Below, piece after piece: positions 1 through 11,808 of a stretch of DNA of 40,972 nt. The DNA comes from Tetrahymena elliotti 4EA. Lineage: Eukaryota > Ciliophora > Oligohymenophorea > Hymenostomatida > Tetrahymenidae. Position 1 is the stretch's first letter. Each line of letters begins with the position of its first letter. Under the pieces are notes generated by a model. That model saw only the letters and a list, made by a program, of their open reading frames with translations. It did no database searches and was not told where the DNA came from. The translations under genes were made by a program, and so were the position numbers. The stretch covers positions 1,075,899 to 1,116,870 of the forward strand of contig JH720316.1 of assembly GCA_000231825.2 (NCBI GenBank). Direction: 5' to 3'.

Positions 1-3000
1 TAAATTTTCTCGAAATTGAGTTTACTTACTTTCTCTTCAAAAAAATACTCAAATATCAACTCACCAAATCTCCCTTTTCTCACCATCCTTCCCTCCATAT
101 TTATTTTAATCATTTTTATCTTTTATTTAAATTCACAATAAAATCTGTAATTTTTAAATCTTATCATTAAAATTATTAATATCACATTAAAACTATTAAT
201 TATAATTTATTAATTCATTTAAAGAAAACCTCATAAACAAGAGCTTTTTTTATTACTCTTTTAATGGATCTCTTAAATTAATCACTTTATCCAATTTAAA
301 CACAATAAATTGTTTTTGAAATTGATTATTACAGAGTCAGAGTAGTTGATGTTTTACAAATTTTTTTTTTAAATATTTCTTAAAAATTTTCGAATAAAAA
401 TGTATCAAAACTAAAAAATTTTTAGACTTTCAAACAAATTATTAAAATAATTATTTTTTTTATATTAATTTTTATTTAAAATATTTAATATAAAAAATAA
501 ATAGGGATAATAATATTGATAGTGTTACAGAAAATTAAGTTGAAGAACTTTTAAGAAAAGAATTAACTACTAAGGTAAAATATAAATGATTTACATTTAA
601 AAAATATTTACATTTATTTTATTTTAAAATAGAATATATATTGGTAGTGATGTTGAATAAAAAAACAGATAGGCTAAAATTAATATTATAAGTATTTATT
701 GAATAATATTTTTTAAAGAAAGCTTAAGATTCTTTTATAAGGATAAAATAAATAGTATGATTTATTTTTATGTCAATTTTTTATTTTTGTACTTAAATGA
801 ATAAACACTTTACACTTATTTATTTATTTTTAATATTTTACAACATTTTAATACAAAATTTTTTGAAAATAAATCCTTTAAATTATTGAATTAATAATTT
901 AAAAATTGAATACGAAACAAATCTTGTTAAGAAGATTAATCAAACTTATTTACTATTTATTTTAGCAGACATTGATTCTTTACTAATTTAAATTATTTTA
1001 TAAATAATAATATAAGAAATTTAGCTTATTAAAATATAATAATTCATATAAAAAGAATTTGATCTCATATCTTTAAATATTAAGATTTTTACTTATAAAT
1101 GGATAAAAAAATTACTTTTATATTGAAATTTTCATGTTATAAACCTTTGGGTACTTTATCCTATAAAAATTCTCATAATAATAATTTAATTTTATTTATA
1201 AATGGATTTTTTGTGTTGGATAATAATTTTAATGGATAAAAATAGATAAATTGATCAAACTAAAAATATTTGTTGATTTTAAATATATTCAACGATAAAA
1301 GATTTATATCTAATCAAAATATGAAAATAAATTGTTGGCTATAATAATTATTGAGATTTTAATAATGATTTCAAAATTTGTCAATTTAGTTAGGGTTTTT
1401 ATTTGTTTGGTCTTCTATCTTTTATTATAAATTAATCACATAAATTATTGAAAAACTATAAAAGCATACCAAATATATTCTAAACTTATTTAAATAAAGA
1501 AAATATGTTAACTGATTAAAAGAAGGTTTTTTATATCGACATAGAAAGTAGTTTAAAAGATAGCTATGGGGTCTCAATCTTTATAAGAATTACTGTATAT
1601 ATATAAATTTAGAAGGATAATATCAAAATATTTAAAACCTATCTTTCTATACCTTATCCTAGTCACAAAAATAAATAAAATACAATAATATATTAAAAAA
1701 ATACTTTGTTTATATATTAGATAAATTATTCATCATAAAGCATGAAGCATATAAAAAGGATCATAAATAGGATATGAAGTGAAGTATTGAAAAAAAGTTT
1801 TTCTTGAGATAAAACCAAGTATTAGCCTAAAGAAAACTAAAAAAATTAGCATAAATTAAAGTTAAAGAAGTGGATTTTTGAACACATTATTGTAAAGCTT
1901 TTTTAAATAATGCCTAAAGAACATATTTAAGAAGATGTTAATGAAGAAAGCAATTATGTATGATGCTGTCTTTATTTGATAAATTTAAAAGAAGACAATA
2001 GTTTAATTAGAATAAATATGAAATCTACCTACCTTAGACAAAATTGATATTAGTTTACATGACTGACTGTCTGTTTCTTTTAAAATAATTTAATTTCTCT
2101 AAAAAATTAATAAAGCTTTTATCATCTTTAAATAAAATTCATCAATTATGTCAAAATGCTCATCACATTATATCTAATGAATAATAAATAGATTTAATAT
2201 TGAAATAGAATCTCAAAAGAACACCTCAAAGTTTTATATTATATGTAAATATGAATTTAATTTAAGTTAGCTTGAAATATATCATTTTTCTTTTGCATTA
2301 AATACCAATTTTTATATGTGTAAATCTAATATTTTATGTTGTAATAGCATAGGTGTTCTTCTCTACTTATTTACTCTTAATAACATAAAAAAAGAATTTA
2401 ATATTTTAATAAATAAATAAATAATATCTTCTCTTTTGATCTATTGAGATAATATTAGAATTAATTAATTCAATTATTCATTAAAATAAACTTGAAAAAA
2501 ACGCAAATTCATCAAATAAATTAAAATAATTTCTCTTGAAATTGAACTCTAAAAGAATAGAAGCTAAAAAATACTAAAAGCTATTTGCTAAAAAAGATTA
2601 AACTTTTTGCTGTATTTAATTAATTGGTATTTAATCCACAATATGTACTTAAAACTTATGAAATTAAAATTAAAAATGAATTGAATTCTAGTTTAAAGAT
2701 ACTAGCTAGACCAATAGGAGATTAGATTTTTATCTCTTTAATTAGGAAATCTTTGGAGATATTTGTTAATTTCATTAGTTTTGTTTTTTAATTTGTGTTT
2801 AGAAGAAATCTTATGTTTTTTTTGCATAAACTCCAAATATCTATGATCCATTAATTTATGTGATGCATAAAAAATAAGGTTAAAATCATTTAATCTATTA
2901 AAATATATTAGAATAAAGAGAATATGAGGTAAAATTGCTAATTTAAGGTGAAAAACAATATAATTTTATTTACCTAAACCTACTAAATAATTTATTTATT

Positions 3001-5106
3001 TGTTTTATTTTTTAAAATGCACCAACTATTTTACTGCTATGTACTTTTATTCTTATTTTAAAATAATATTTACTGATTATATAATCTACAATCAATTTTA
3101 ATAAATATAAATTGAGGGTTATCTATTAACAAAAAATGTAAGACTATAAGGAATAATGGAAAATAATGATAATGAGAAAAAGATTAATTTTATATTTTAA
3201 TATTTTTAATTCTATTTGCTTCTTCTAACTTACCATTACAAAAATTTAATAAATTTTGTTCATTAATGAAATTGTTATAAAAATTAAATCAATTATTAAA
3301 AAAATATATAACAATAAAAATGAAGTAAAGATAATAAACTGTGGAACTTGTTTAGAAAATAAATTAATAATAAAAAATAATTTTTGCTGCTACATATGTT
3401 AATAATAAATTGAATAAGTTTTTTCCTATTCAAGATAATTAAGCATTCTCTTTTCAATTGATTAAAATATTTCAAAGCTATTATAGAAAAATCAAGATAA
3501 AAGAAAATCTGTGTGATCTTTGATGTAAAACATGTTTAATTAGAAACATACCTTAATTATGTACGAGTTAAATAGAATGAGAATATCAATTTTTTCCACA
3601 AACATAGACTTTGACTAGGTAAATTTTTAATTGATTTTACTTCAATGAGGTATAATATAATCATTAGATTGAGAGCTAGTCAGAAAACAAAACTTTCTTC
3701 AAAAATTATTCTATCTTTCAACTTTCCTGTCAATTTATTCCTAAATTGGCTATTCTCTTAATTAATTTGCTTATTTGATTTTGGTATTTGTATGGAAACA
3801 TATTTATATTTTTAAGGATATTAACCATAACATTTTAATGTTTATTTTTTGCATTAATGTCTAAATCTAAAGTGATTACCTTCAAAGATTTACCAAATTA
3901 ATTTTTATATCTTGATAAAGATAAAAAATATGAAGGAAAATTCATAAAATATATTAATGATGTTTAAATTTAGAAAATAATACAATTTTGACTTAAAAGA
4001 TTCATTACCTCTTAAGTAATGATGCACATGCTACATTTAGAGGTGTTACTTGCATTTATAAATTTATTTAATGAATGAAAAATCTTTCTTTATTTGAATT
4101 ATGAACAGAAGAGATTTCAGAATAATTTTATAACAAAAAAATTATTTATTATCATTCAAAAAAGATTAAATAAAAAAATTTATTTATTTATTGTAAATGC
4201 CATTCAAAAATCTAGTGATTTGAGATAGCTGTTTTTTTGAATGGCTTAATTCTATTGTAAAAATAATTTTAAAATAAATATTTAATAAGAAATTTGATGA
4301 ATTCCAAAAAAAATAAATTGAAATTTACAAAAACATTGTTTAATTGGACAATTTTAATTTAACAAGTTAAATTAAAAAAAAAAATAATTTATTTAAAAAT
4401 TAGTTATTATATCAATTAAAATATGTTCAATCTGTATTTACTGAGTATATTTTAATTTAACAAAAGATTGTAATCATTTTATTTAAGATTATTTTAAAAT
4501 CATAATTAAATTTGTTATCAGAGCAAATAATCCATTTTTCTCATTTTTACAAAAGAAAATCTTATTTGATTGACCTTATTTTGGAATTTTAAATACTAAT
4601 TTTTTTTAGTATGTGATCAAAATTTTGGATTAATAAGAATTTGGTTATTTTGATATGTAACCCTTATAAATAAACTAAAATTTGTTTTAATTGTAATTTA
4701 TTTCATTCCATTTTTGATAAAATATTTTTAAAAATGATGTTTCTGAAAAAAAAAATTTGGATTTATACAAGTTTTTGATAAATTAATTATTAAATATTTA
4801 TCTAGAAATAAAATCTGTAAGATTTCTTATTATGTCTTAAGAAAACCTTTTTGATAGAACTTATCTGGAGAATGTAAAGGTTAATTTTTTATTAGTAAGT
4901 GATTAGAAATATTGTCTAGTACTTAATTAGCTTTTACGATGACCTTATTTAGAGTTATACTTTAAATTTCACAACAGAACAATTCTGGAAGAATTTATTT
5001 TGATTAAAAAAGCTGGATAAATTAATTAGTAAGTAATAATTAATATCAAATAAAATAACCAAATTATTATCAAAAATCAAATATAGAACAAATAATTAAT
5101 TTATCA
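1..5106. other. AT-rich spacer, no gene recognised
   Basis: About 5 kb of very AT-rich DNA with frequent TGA triplets in all frames and long A and T runs. I found no frame with family-like residues on either strand. A small stem with arms at 4199-4210 and 4234-4245 is the only structure noted. Short frames, for example one starting at ATG 1911, end within a few codons. The segment is either a long intergenic region or carries something non-coding that I cannot recognise. Confidence 0.6.
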
Positions 5107-5938
5107 ATGTCCAAATTAACTTTTTATGGATACTTACTTTGCCCTTTTGCCTAAAGAGTCAGATTCGCATTAGAAGCTTTGAAAATAGATTATGAATTCA
5201 TTCATATAGACTTACATGCTGGAGCCTAAAAAGAAGAGTCCTATCTCAAAATTAATCCCTTTGGAAAATTACCTTCAATTTAAATAGATGGAAAGGTATT
5301 ATATTTGTTAATAAATAAATTGTTTTTAATTGTTATAAATTTAAATAAAGGTTATTTATGAAAGCATGATACTTTTAGAATTTTTGGGAGATCGTTTTGG
5401 TGGAGTTTTCCCAAAAGACGATATTTAGAAAGCTGAGAATAGAATTTGGGCAAGCTACTTTGATCAAAATGTTGCTAGCAAAATCTTTCCTCTTTTTGGT
5501 TTGAAGAAATCTAACAATCAAGAAGGAATCGAGAAGCAAGCTCAAGAAATTTTGAATAATATAAAATTCTTTACTTAAAAATCAGGACTTGAAGAGAGAA
5601 TTAAAAGTGATCCTAAATCATATTTCAATGGTGAGTAATTGAATTTTGTTGATTTTGTTGTAGCCCCTCATATTAGAAATATTGAAACATTTTTTAGAAT
5701 TTTTGTTGGTAGAAGTATATATAGCTTTGATGAACCAAACGAAACTATTTAACTTTTTGAAGCATACTCAAAGAACTTGTTATCAAGTTAAGGATACCTA
5801 TCTATCACTGATAATTTAAAGTCTTTACCTCCTAGTGAATCTAACTCATTTTTGAAAGAAATGGGTATAGATTCAATTGAAAAATTCAATTATGAACATT
5901 TCTTTAAAGAATACCATTTAAAAAAATTCTTATCTTGA
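5107..5938 (+). CDS. glutathione S-transferase, cysteine-type (omega/lambda-like)
   Basis: Two exons, 5107-5295 and 5351-5938, flank a 55-nt GT...AG intron (5296-5350, phase 0) and give 258 residues ending in TGA. The N-terminal thioredoxin-like half carries YGYLLCPFAQRVRFALE at residues 7-23. The Cys12-Pro13-Phe14-Ala15 motif is typical of omega, lambda and DHAR-type GSTs, which act as thioltransferases rather than through a catalytic Tyr or Ser. NPFGKLPSI supplies the cis-proline loop, and VIYES at the start of exon 2 is the usual glutathione gamma-glutamyl binding Glu-Ser. The remainder is the helical C-terminal domain, expected to bind the second substrate. The ATG is the first in frame and the sequence before it is non-coding. 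The class assignment rests on the CPFA motif alone; membership of the GST superfamily is secure. It converges with the Rab prenyltransferase gene downstream. Confidence 0.9.
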
Positions 5939-6984
5939 ATAAAAAATAAGATTAAAAAGTATTGTTTTGTAGTTTATATTAGTATTACTTCTATTAACTT
6001 TTATTTCTACATTTAATAAAACCATTCAAAACACATTTATTTTCTATTTTTGCATATTAAATTTATTTATATTTATTTAATAAGTAATCTCAATTAAGTT
6101 AATTTTCTATCATATTGTCTTATTTAGTTTTTCATTTACATTATCTAATGATAAATAATTCTGGTTTTCTTCTTAACAAATAATAAATTTTTCTATTATT
6201 CTAAAAGAGTAGTATTACAATTCTCATTATCCATATTTGATAAAAAAGAATAATATAAATTAATATTGTAAAATAATTTTAAATCTTTAGGAAAAAATGA
6301 TATCTCATCATTTTTATTTTAAGATTTAACTTAAATACTTTAATAATTAAAATCTAAGAAGATTTATTTCGTTTTTTACTGAAAATTTATTATTTTTTTT
6401 AATTTAATCTAATTAATACATATTTTTATGTATTTTAATCTCAATAAAAAAATTCATTTGAGCAAATTTAATTTAAATTTATTTTTTAATCATAATTTTT
6501 CTCTTATTAATTTTTTTTAATTTCACAAACCAGGTAAATTCATTTTATTTATCAGGTTGAGATAATCTATTTTTGAGGATTTAATTTTTTTGTAGTTAAA
6601 ATTAAAGAATATTTATATAATTATAAGTATAAGTATTATGGTATATTATTATCATATGTTGAATTAGTCTCAGGTTATCCAACATAAAAATATTTTCATT
6701 TTAATTTATGTAAAACTCAAAAAATTCAATTTTGAGTTAATAATATAAATAAACTTATAAAATTTAATTTTTGTTTTGAGTTAAAGCAAAATATGAATGA
6801 AAAAGATTGTTTTATTTTTGAGTAAATTTTGATATTTTATGTTTGAAAGCAAAAGAAAATAGTAAAAAGTAACTATTATAGATATTTTGTCTAAATTATT
6901 TTATTGATTTATCAAATTACTCTCATTTATATAAATTTATAGAATGATATAAATAATCATAATAATAATTATAATACTTCCACT
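5939..6984. other. convergent intergenic region
   Basis: About 1 kb of AT-rich sequence between the 3' ends of the GST gene (+) and the Rab prenyltransferase gene (-). It should hold both 3' untranslated regions. I see no coding frame, RNA gene or repeat in it. Confidence 0.6.
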
Positions 6985-8022
6985 TCATAATGTGTTCACT
7001 AATTGAGAAAGATGAGGGAAGTTTTTTAATAAAAGAGGTTTAGGAAGAGCAAATGTGGGGTCTATTGGAACTAAATCATATTTTTATTAATTAAGAAGAC
7101 TAAGAGCTGCTATTCCAAAGAATGTGTGGAAGACATCAACACAATTTTCTGGTCTGTCTCCAATGCCTCCTTCTGAATCTTAGCAGTCAAGAATAAAATT
7201 TTCAAGTCCTTAACAATCTATCCAATTAACTCTTTAAATCATTCTAAAACTTGAATAAATCCACCAAGAATAGCACACATCAGCTAATTTTTCTGGTCTA
7301 CCGTTAAAGCCTCCCTTACTTGTTTGTCTTTCAGAGAGCCAGAATCCTAATTCATCTTGATCAAATGCATCTAAATATCCAGCAATAGTTAAAGCACCAA
7401 CTCCTGTAAATATGTAAGCTCCATGACTTTCTGCATCAGGACAACCACCAAATGCTCCATCGAAATTTCTGCATCTCAAAACATATTCAGCTGCTTTTTA
7501 TACATTTACTTCATTTAACCTATTAAAAAGTGCCAAACTACTTAAAGCACAATAGGAAAATCTAGTATCAACCTCTCCCCATTTATCACCCATAAAACTT
7601 CCATCTTCTTTCTAAAGAGATTTAATATATCCTACAACTTTGTTGACATCAACCTTATTTAATTCTTCAAAAATGATTAAAGTCAAAATTGCATAATGAG
7701 TAGAAGTAATATGAGAATCATGTTAAGTGTTTCCACCAAAACCACCATCTTCATTTTAGCAACTCAAAATCCACTAAACTAATTTATCTATTTTTTCTTA
7801 AGGAAGCTTGATACCCAAACAAGCTAAAGCATTTATACTCCAGTAAGCACCTCCAATACGCAAATGCTCTGTGAGGTAATAACCTATAGAATCTAAATCT
7901 TTTGACTTTTCTAAAGAAAGTAAGTATTATTCATGTTCTTTTTTTAAAAAGTTTCTTTGCTTTTCCTAATTTGTTTAAGATTAAGTAGTGGTATCTTGCT
8001 TTTTCTCTTCTTCCTAACTCAT
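6985..8022 (-). CDS. Rab geranylgeranyltransferase (GGTase-II) beta subunit
   Basis: A single exon of 345 residues runs from ATG at 8022-8020 to TGA at 6987-6985. It is the catalytic beta subunit of the enzyme that, with the alpha subunit and Rab escort protein, attaches geranylgeranyl groups to C-terminal cysteines of Rab GTPases. The alpha-alpha barrel repeats are visible as successive [25 protein letters not shown] and [10 protein letters not shown] segments. The zinc ligands expected in this family are present: Asp248 and Cys250 in ADVCYSWW and His299 in [11 protein letters not shown]. The GRPEK-x2-DVCYSWW block and the VD-x-FHT-x-FGIA-x-LSLL block match GGTase-II better than farnesyltransferase or GGTase-I. 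Length is close to the animal and yeast proteins (about 330 residues). The first residues ([14 protein letters not shown]) are polar and the ATG follows an AT-rich leader, which supports this start. Confidence 0.95.
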
Positions 8023-8586
8023 ATTGAAAGATATTTTGTATATTTTATTAATTGATTTATTTATTTGCTAAGTAATTACTAATTATAATTGATTGTTTTG
8101 AATTTTCAATTTGAAATGTTATAATATATTTTTTCTTCTAATTAAAATATATCTAAAAACCAACTTTTAAATAAAAAATTATGTGGCTTTATCTTAATAA
8201 ATATTCTATCTTAATTTTTTATTTCTGTTTAAATACTATTTTTTATGTTTTTCAAAATTTTTATTAAATCTTGACTCTTCATTTCTTATCAACACATATT
8301 TTAACTTTTTTAACTTCAAAACATTAAAATGTTCATCAATCTCTTCATTCTCATTTTATAATTTTTTACTAAACTAATTGAAATATTTATTTAGTAATTA
8401 ATACCTCTCCAAATTTAATAAACAAATATATCTAATAAATACATAATCTACTTAAAATCACAAAATATATTTTAAAATGACTCTTAACTGCAATTATTCA
8501 AGATTTATTACCAAAAATACTGTAAATTTTTGTAAAAATATGAGTAGTCAAAGGATTATTTTACTTTAAAAATTTTTAGTGAATCT
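8023..8586. other. 5' region of the Rab prenyltransferase gene
   Basis: AT-rich sequence upstream of the minus-strand prenyltransferase gene. It should contain its promoter and 5' untranslated leader, but I see no motif I can name. It ends at the candidate left inverted repeat of the transposon relic. Confidence 0.5.
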
Positions 8587-9766
8587 GTCAATCAAAATGT
8601 CTCTGACTGCATTATATTCAAATGTTGAAGAGTCAATAGATATTTTTTATCTCTTAATTAAGGTTATATTATTTAATTAATAATTTTCATAACAAAGTTT
8701 AAAAATAATGAAAAGCGATTAAAAACTATCATTTAGATTGTTCATCATACATTTGGATGAAAATGGAGATAAAAAGAAAGATATATAAAGAAAGTTAGAG
8801 GAGAGAGGTGTTAGTTAACAAAATCATAAAATAAATCTAAAGAATAATAGATTAAAATAAAAATGGTGAGGAACTAGCACTTAAGGATTTTAACAATTCA
8901 AATGCTAAAAAAAGAAATGAGGTATTTTAAAGTAGAATTTAATAAATCTTAACAGATAGCTAAAATTTGAGCATAAGATAGATACAACCAGATGTGAATA
9001 TCAATCCAACAGGTTTCTCAATGAAAACAATACCCAGAGAAATATAAGAACAAGGTTTTAAAAATTATAAGCTTGGTTTATAACTTCCTTCTAATCAATA
9101 AATTTAAGAGAAAAGATTGACATTTTTATAAAAGCATCTAAAATAAACATAAAGGTGCAAAGATGTTCACTTCACAGATGAGTACCCCTTGGAAATAGAG
9201 TCATTAGGTAAGAAATATACTTGGCCAAAATAAAAAAAAGAGGTGGATTACTCATAAGCTGGAGAAAAAAGATCTTATTTTACCTTCAAATTTCATGTGT
9301 GGACAATGATAAACTATTAAGGACCGGAATCAATGGTTCAACTCAATGAAAATTTAAATTCTGAAAGGTTAACTAAAATATATGAAGAAGAGCTCAGTAA
9401 TACATTTGTTAAGGATGACTAAATTCTTCAATTTGATAATGCTTATTTATAAGAAAAATAAATCAAATATTTAGACTTCCCCCCACACAATCCTGATCTA
9501 AATTTGATAGAAAATGTATTTTCTGTAATTAAACATGAATTAAAGCATGTCAAAGATAGAAGAGATTTAGAATATATGTTTTAAATCTGAAATAATTAAG
9601 AAAACAATTCGAATTCATATAATTCTTATTCAAAAAGAATTTAATAAAAATACATGGAGGAAAATAAAGCTCATGAGTGAATAATGAAGTTCAGTTTTTA
9701 TATTATATTTATTATTATAACTACAAATTTTTTGATAAATGATTGTCTATTGGACATTTTATTGAC
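8587..9766 (+). mobile_element. relic of a Tc1/mariner-type DNA transposon
   Basis: The interval contains the decayed transposase at 8708-9687. It is bracketed by a possible terminal inverted repeat: GTCAATCAAAATGTC at 8587-8601 and GACATTTTATTGAC at 9753-9766. The second, reverse-complemented, matches the first except for one missing base. I see no clear flanking TA target-site duplication, and AT-rich DNA makes short matches less convincing, so the element boundaries are tentative. The transposase itself is the firm evidence. Confidence 0.45.
8708..9687 (+). pseudogene. Tc1/mariner DDE transposase, frameshifted
   Basis: Three frames together cover a Tc1/mariner transposase. An N-terminal frame (ATG 8708) reads a basic helical segment resembling the helix-turn-helix region, but ends at a TGA near 8865. 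The main frame, open to TGA at 9588-9590 (277 codons counted from ATG 8757), holds the catalytic core. First Asp is at 9177-9179 in HFTDEYP, second Asp at 9435-9437 in LQFDNAY, and Glu at 9510-9512 within FPPHNPDLNLIENVF, the signature that normally reads WPxxSPDLNPIENxW. A third frame after about 9583 restores the C-terminal QKEFNKNTWRKIKLM-type end. Only 24 residues separate the second Asp from the Glu, where DD34E elements have 34, so about ten residues are missing after DNA. Frameshifts and the shortened core indicate a dead copy. A spliced domesticated gene is less likely because no GT...AG pair obviously joins the frames. Confidence 0.8.
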
Positions 9767-10180
9767 TGACATACCCTATAGTAAATACTAACTGAAGAAT
9801 CTAAAAACTCACTCTAACATTTTATCAAATCAATCCATCATCTAGAAGAAAAGATTTAGAGAAAAGGATTAAAATTTTTTTGTATCTATAAATGTCTGAC
9901 ATCCTATTAATTAATGAGACGTCAAAGTATATTTATTTATTAAAGCTCAATTATTTTCTTTAAAATTTAAAGGAAAATATTTCAATTCATCAATTTAACA
10001 TTTAAACAATTAAGATTAAATTAAATTTTAACAAACATTAAGTTAATTAAGTTAATTGGTTTTAGTGAAGAATTTAGTTATGCGATTGATTAGATTTATA
10101 AACAAAAATTGCACAATTTATAAATATCTGAGATGTAATGGAAATTATTTTTTTTAGCTTTTAGCAGTCAAATTTGATTT
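9767..10180. other. AT-rich spacer after the transposon relic
   Basis: Non-coding by eye. It contains another GTCTGACATCC-like string near 9895 that partly resembles the outer part of the candidate right inverted repeat (TGACTGACATACCC). This may be a second decayed terminus, but the match is too short to call. Confidence 0.4.
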
Positions 10181-10640
10181 TGTTTGAAAAATGAATGTTT
10201 ATTTTAAGATATTCTTGAGTTTGTATTTGCTGTAGTTGGTCTACCAGAATAAGGTCTATTCTATTAGTTAAAAATGTCAAATTATGAAGAGTATTTAGAA
10301 ACAGCAGAATCCGGTCTACTAATTGCTTTTGCACTTTGTATCCTAGAATAAGTAGTAGGCAATTTCATAGGAGTGAATTGCTATCTTTCTATTGCTTCAG
10401 GTTCTTTTTTAGAAAAACCCCAGTTAGGATCCTCCAATATTTTTTTATTAAACTTTTCTACTATCATATTTAGATTTTATTATTATTTTTATTGATTGCT
10501 TCTCAGGTTTATACCAAGTTCTTACAAATCTTCATTTAATTCTTATTAGCTCATGTGGGGAGAAATTACTATTCATAAAATGAAAATGTAATTAAAAAGA
10601 GACAAGATATTTAATTTAATTCAACAAAAAAAAAGATAAA
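10181..10640 (+). other. candidate exons of an unresolved membrane/secreted protein
   Basis: Two plus-strand frames overlap here and both look hydrophobic. One, from ATG 10192, begins with a signal-peptide-like MNVYFKIFLSLYLLQLVYQ. The other, through ATG 10273, reads SNYEEYLETAESGLLIAFAL and further hydrophobic stretches to a TGA near 10494. A third stretch (LIASQVYTKFLQIF and onward) is in a different frame after about 10480. A short intron with GTAG...CAG ends inside 10340-10400 could join two of them, but I could not settle one model. Base composition is less AT-rich than the flanks, which favours real or recently dead coding sequence. No family recognised. Confidence 0.3.
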
Positions 10641-10645
10641 AATGA

Positions 10646-11290
10646 ATGAATAACTTACCATTTGACTATCTCATTTGCTATTTTTAATTATAAAATTTTA
10701 TTTTGTCTTAAATTGCTGTACTGGCAGCTTATTTATTTTCATTCTTTTCAAGTTTTTGTACTTTCTTTGCAGATTATATTGAACGGTTACTTGCCGTCAT
10801 TGGGAATAATTAACTTGAAGTCGGTTTTAGAAGGGGTGGTTCTTCAGAAAGCATAACAAGCAATGCATCTCTATTTACTATATTCATACCCTGTTTAATA
10901 AATTATCTCAATATAAAAAATAAAGAAATGTAAATGTTTACTGCTGATTATGGTTTTACATTTCTTTTCATTTTATTTGTAGATTTCATCGAACTATGCT
11001 CAGATAACTCTATAATTTAATTTGCTTTATCATTTATATCCACTTTAGCCTGTCTTATATTTTATAAATATTTTGGAACTGGTCTGTTTGGCTATTCAGA
11101 AACCAATTCATCATATTATTTCTTAGTCATCTAATTATCTTTAGTTTTAAATTCACTTCCAACTTTCTTATGTCCTGTCTAAAATAAAACTTTTACTCCC
11201 TCATTTGGCTATTATTATAATTAAAATTAAAAAGAAATTAGACTAATAATGCTAAGAAAATAATTATCATTAATTTATTCATAATTTTGA
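10646..11290 (+). CDS. hypothetical multi-pass membrane protein (possible exon of a larger gene)
   Basis: An open frame of 214 codons runs from ATG 10646 (directly preceded by an in-frame TGA) to TGA 11288-11290. It encodes alternating hydrophobic segments around residues 17-40, 70-85, 98-120, 125-145 and 155-178, consistent with four or five membrane spans, with polar loops such as RRGGSSESITSN. I recognise no family. The N-terminal 40 codons overlap open sequence in the other two frames, and the frame of the region just upstream also runs into it. The true 5' structure may therefore involve an intron, or the locus may be decaying. At the 3' end another frame (KEAAYETLKDLGYF, about 11320-11362) also looks protein-like and could be a spliced continuation. 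Confidence 0.4.
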
Positions 11291-11516
11291 TAAAAAGAAT
11301 AAAATTACATTTAAGATCTCATGTAAAGGAGGCTGCTTATGAAACTCTTAAAGATTTAGGGTATTTTAGTTTTCTTTCTTTTTTTTAATGAATTCGTTTA
11401 CTAGTTTGACAGGACTTGAAAGTATTTAAGTCTTTTATATTTTAAAAAGAAATCAATTAAGAAATAAAATCAATTATTTAACATTTTTATAAAAAATATA
11501 ATAATTTTATTTTATT

Positions 11517-11690
11517 AGATGAGATAAGAAATGAGCTTGAAATAAAGGAGAGAAAAATTAGGAGCTTAGGATCTTACTTTTTACTATAAAAGTGGATATG
11601 ATACAGTAAAGGAAGTTATTTAGTTTTATTATGTTTGTAAGGTAAGGAGATTAATAGAAATGTATTGAAGTTGGAAAAGAGGCTTTTATT
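11517..11690 (+). other. possible isolated exon, SANT-like fragment
   Basis: Immediately after a splice-acceptor-like TTTTATTTTATTAG there is an open stretch starting ATG. It includes GAQDLTFYYKSGYDTVKEVI followed by QFYYVCK, then a donor-like GTAAGG. The pattern of aromatic pairs around TVKEVIQFYY recalls the third helix of SANT domains in ELM2-SANT chromatin proteins (TVGExVxFYYxWK). The piece is only about 40 codons and overlaps, antisense, the uncertain 3' end of the minus-strand gene. It is suggestive only. Confidence 0.25.
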
Positions 11691-11808
11691 AATAAATCTA
11701 TTTTAAATAACCAGTGACAGATTCTATTTCTACAAAAAATTTTTTAAGCTCATAAATTTCAAATATCTACTATCCTTTTATTTGATAAATAAAATAAAAA
11801 TTTTTTAC

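Noticed and set aside
4199..4245. 12-bp-arm inverted repeat with 23-nt loop
   Set aside because: Arms are short and AT-rich with no terminator, RNA or element context. Such stems are expected by chance in this composition.
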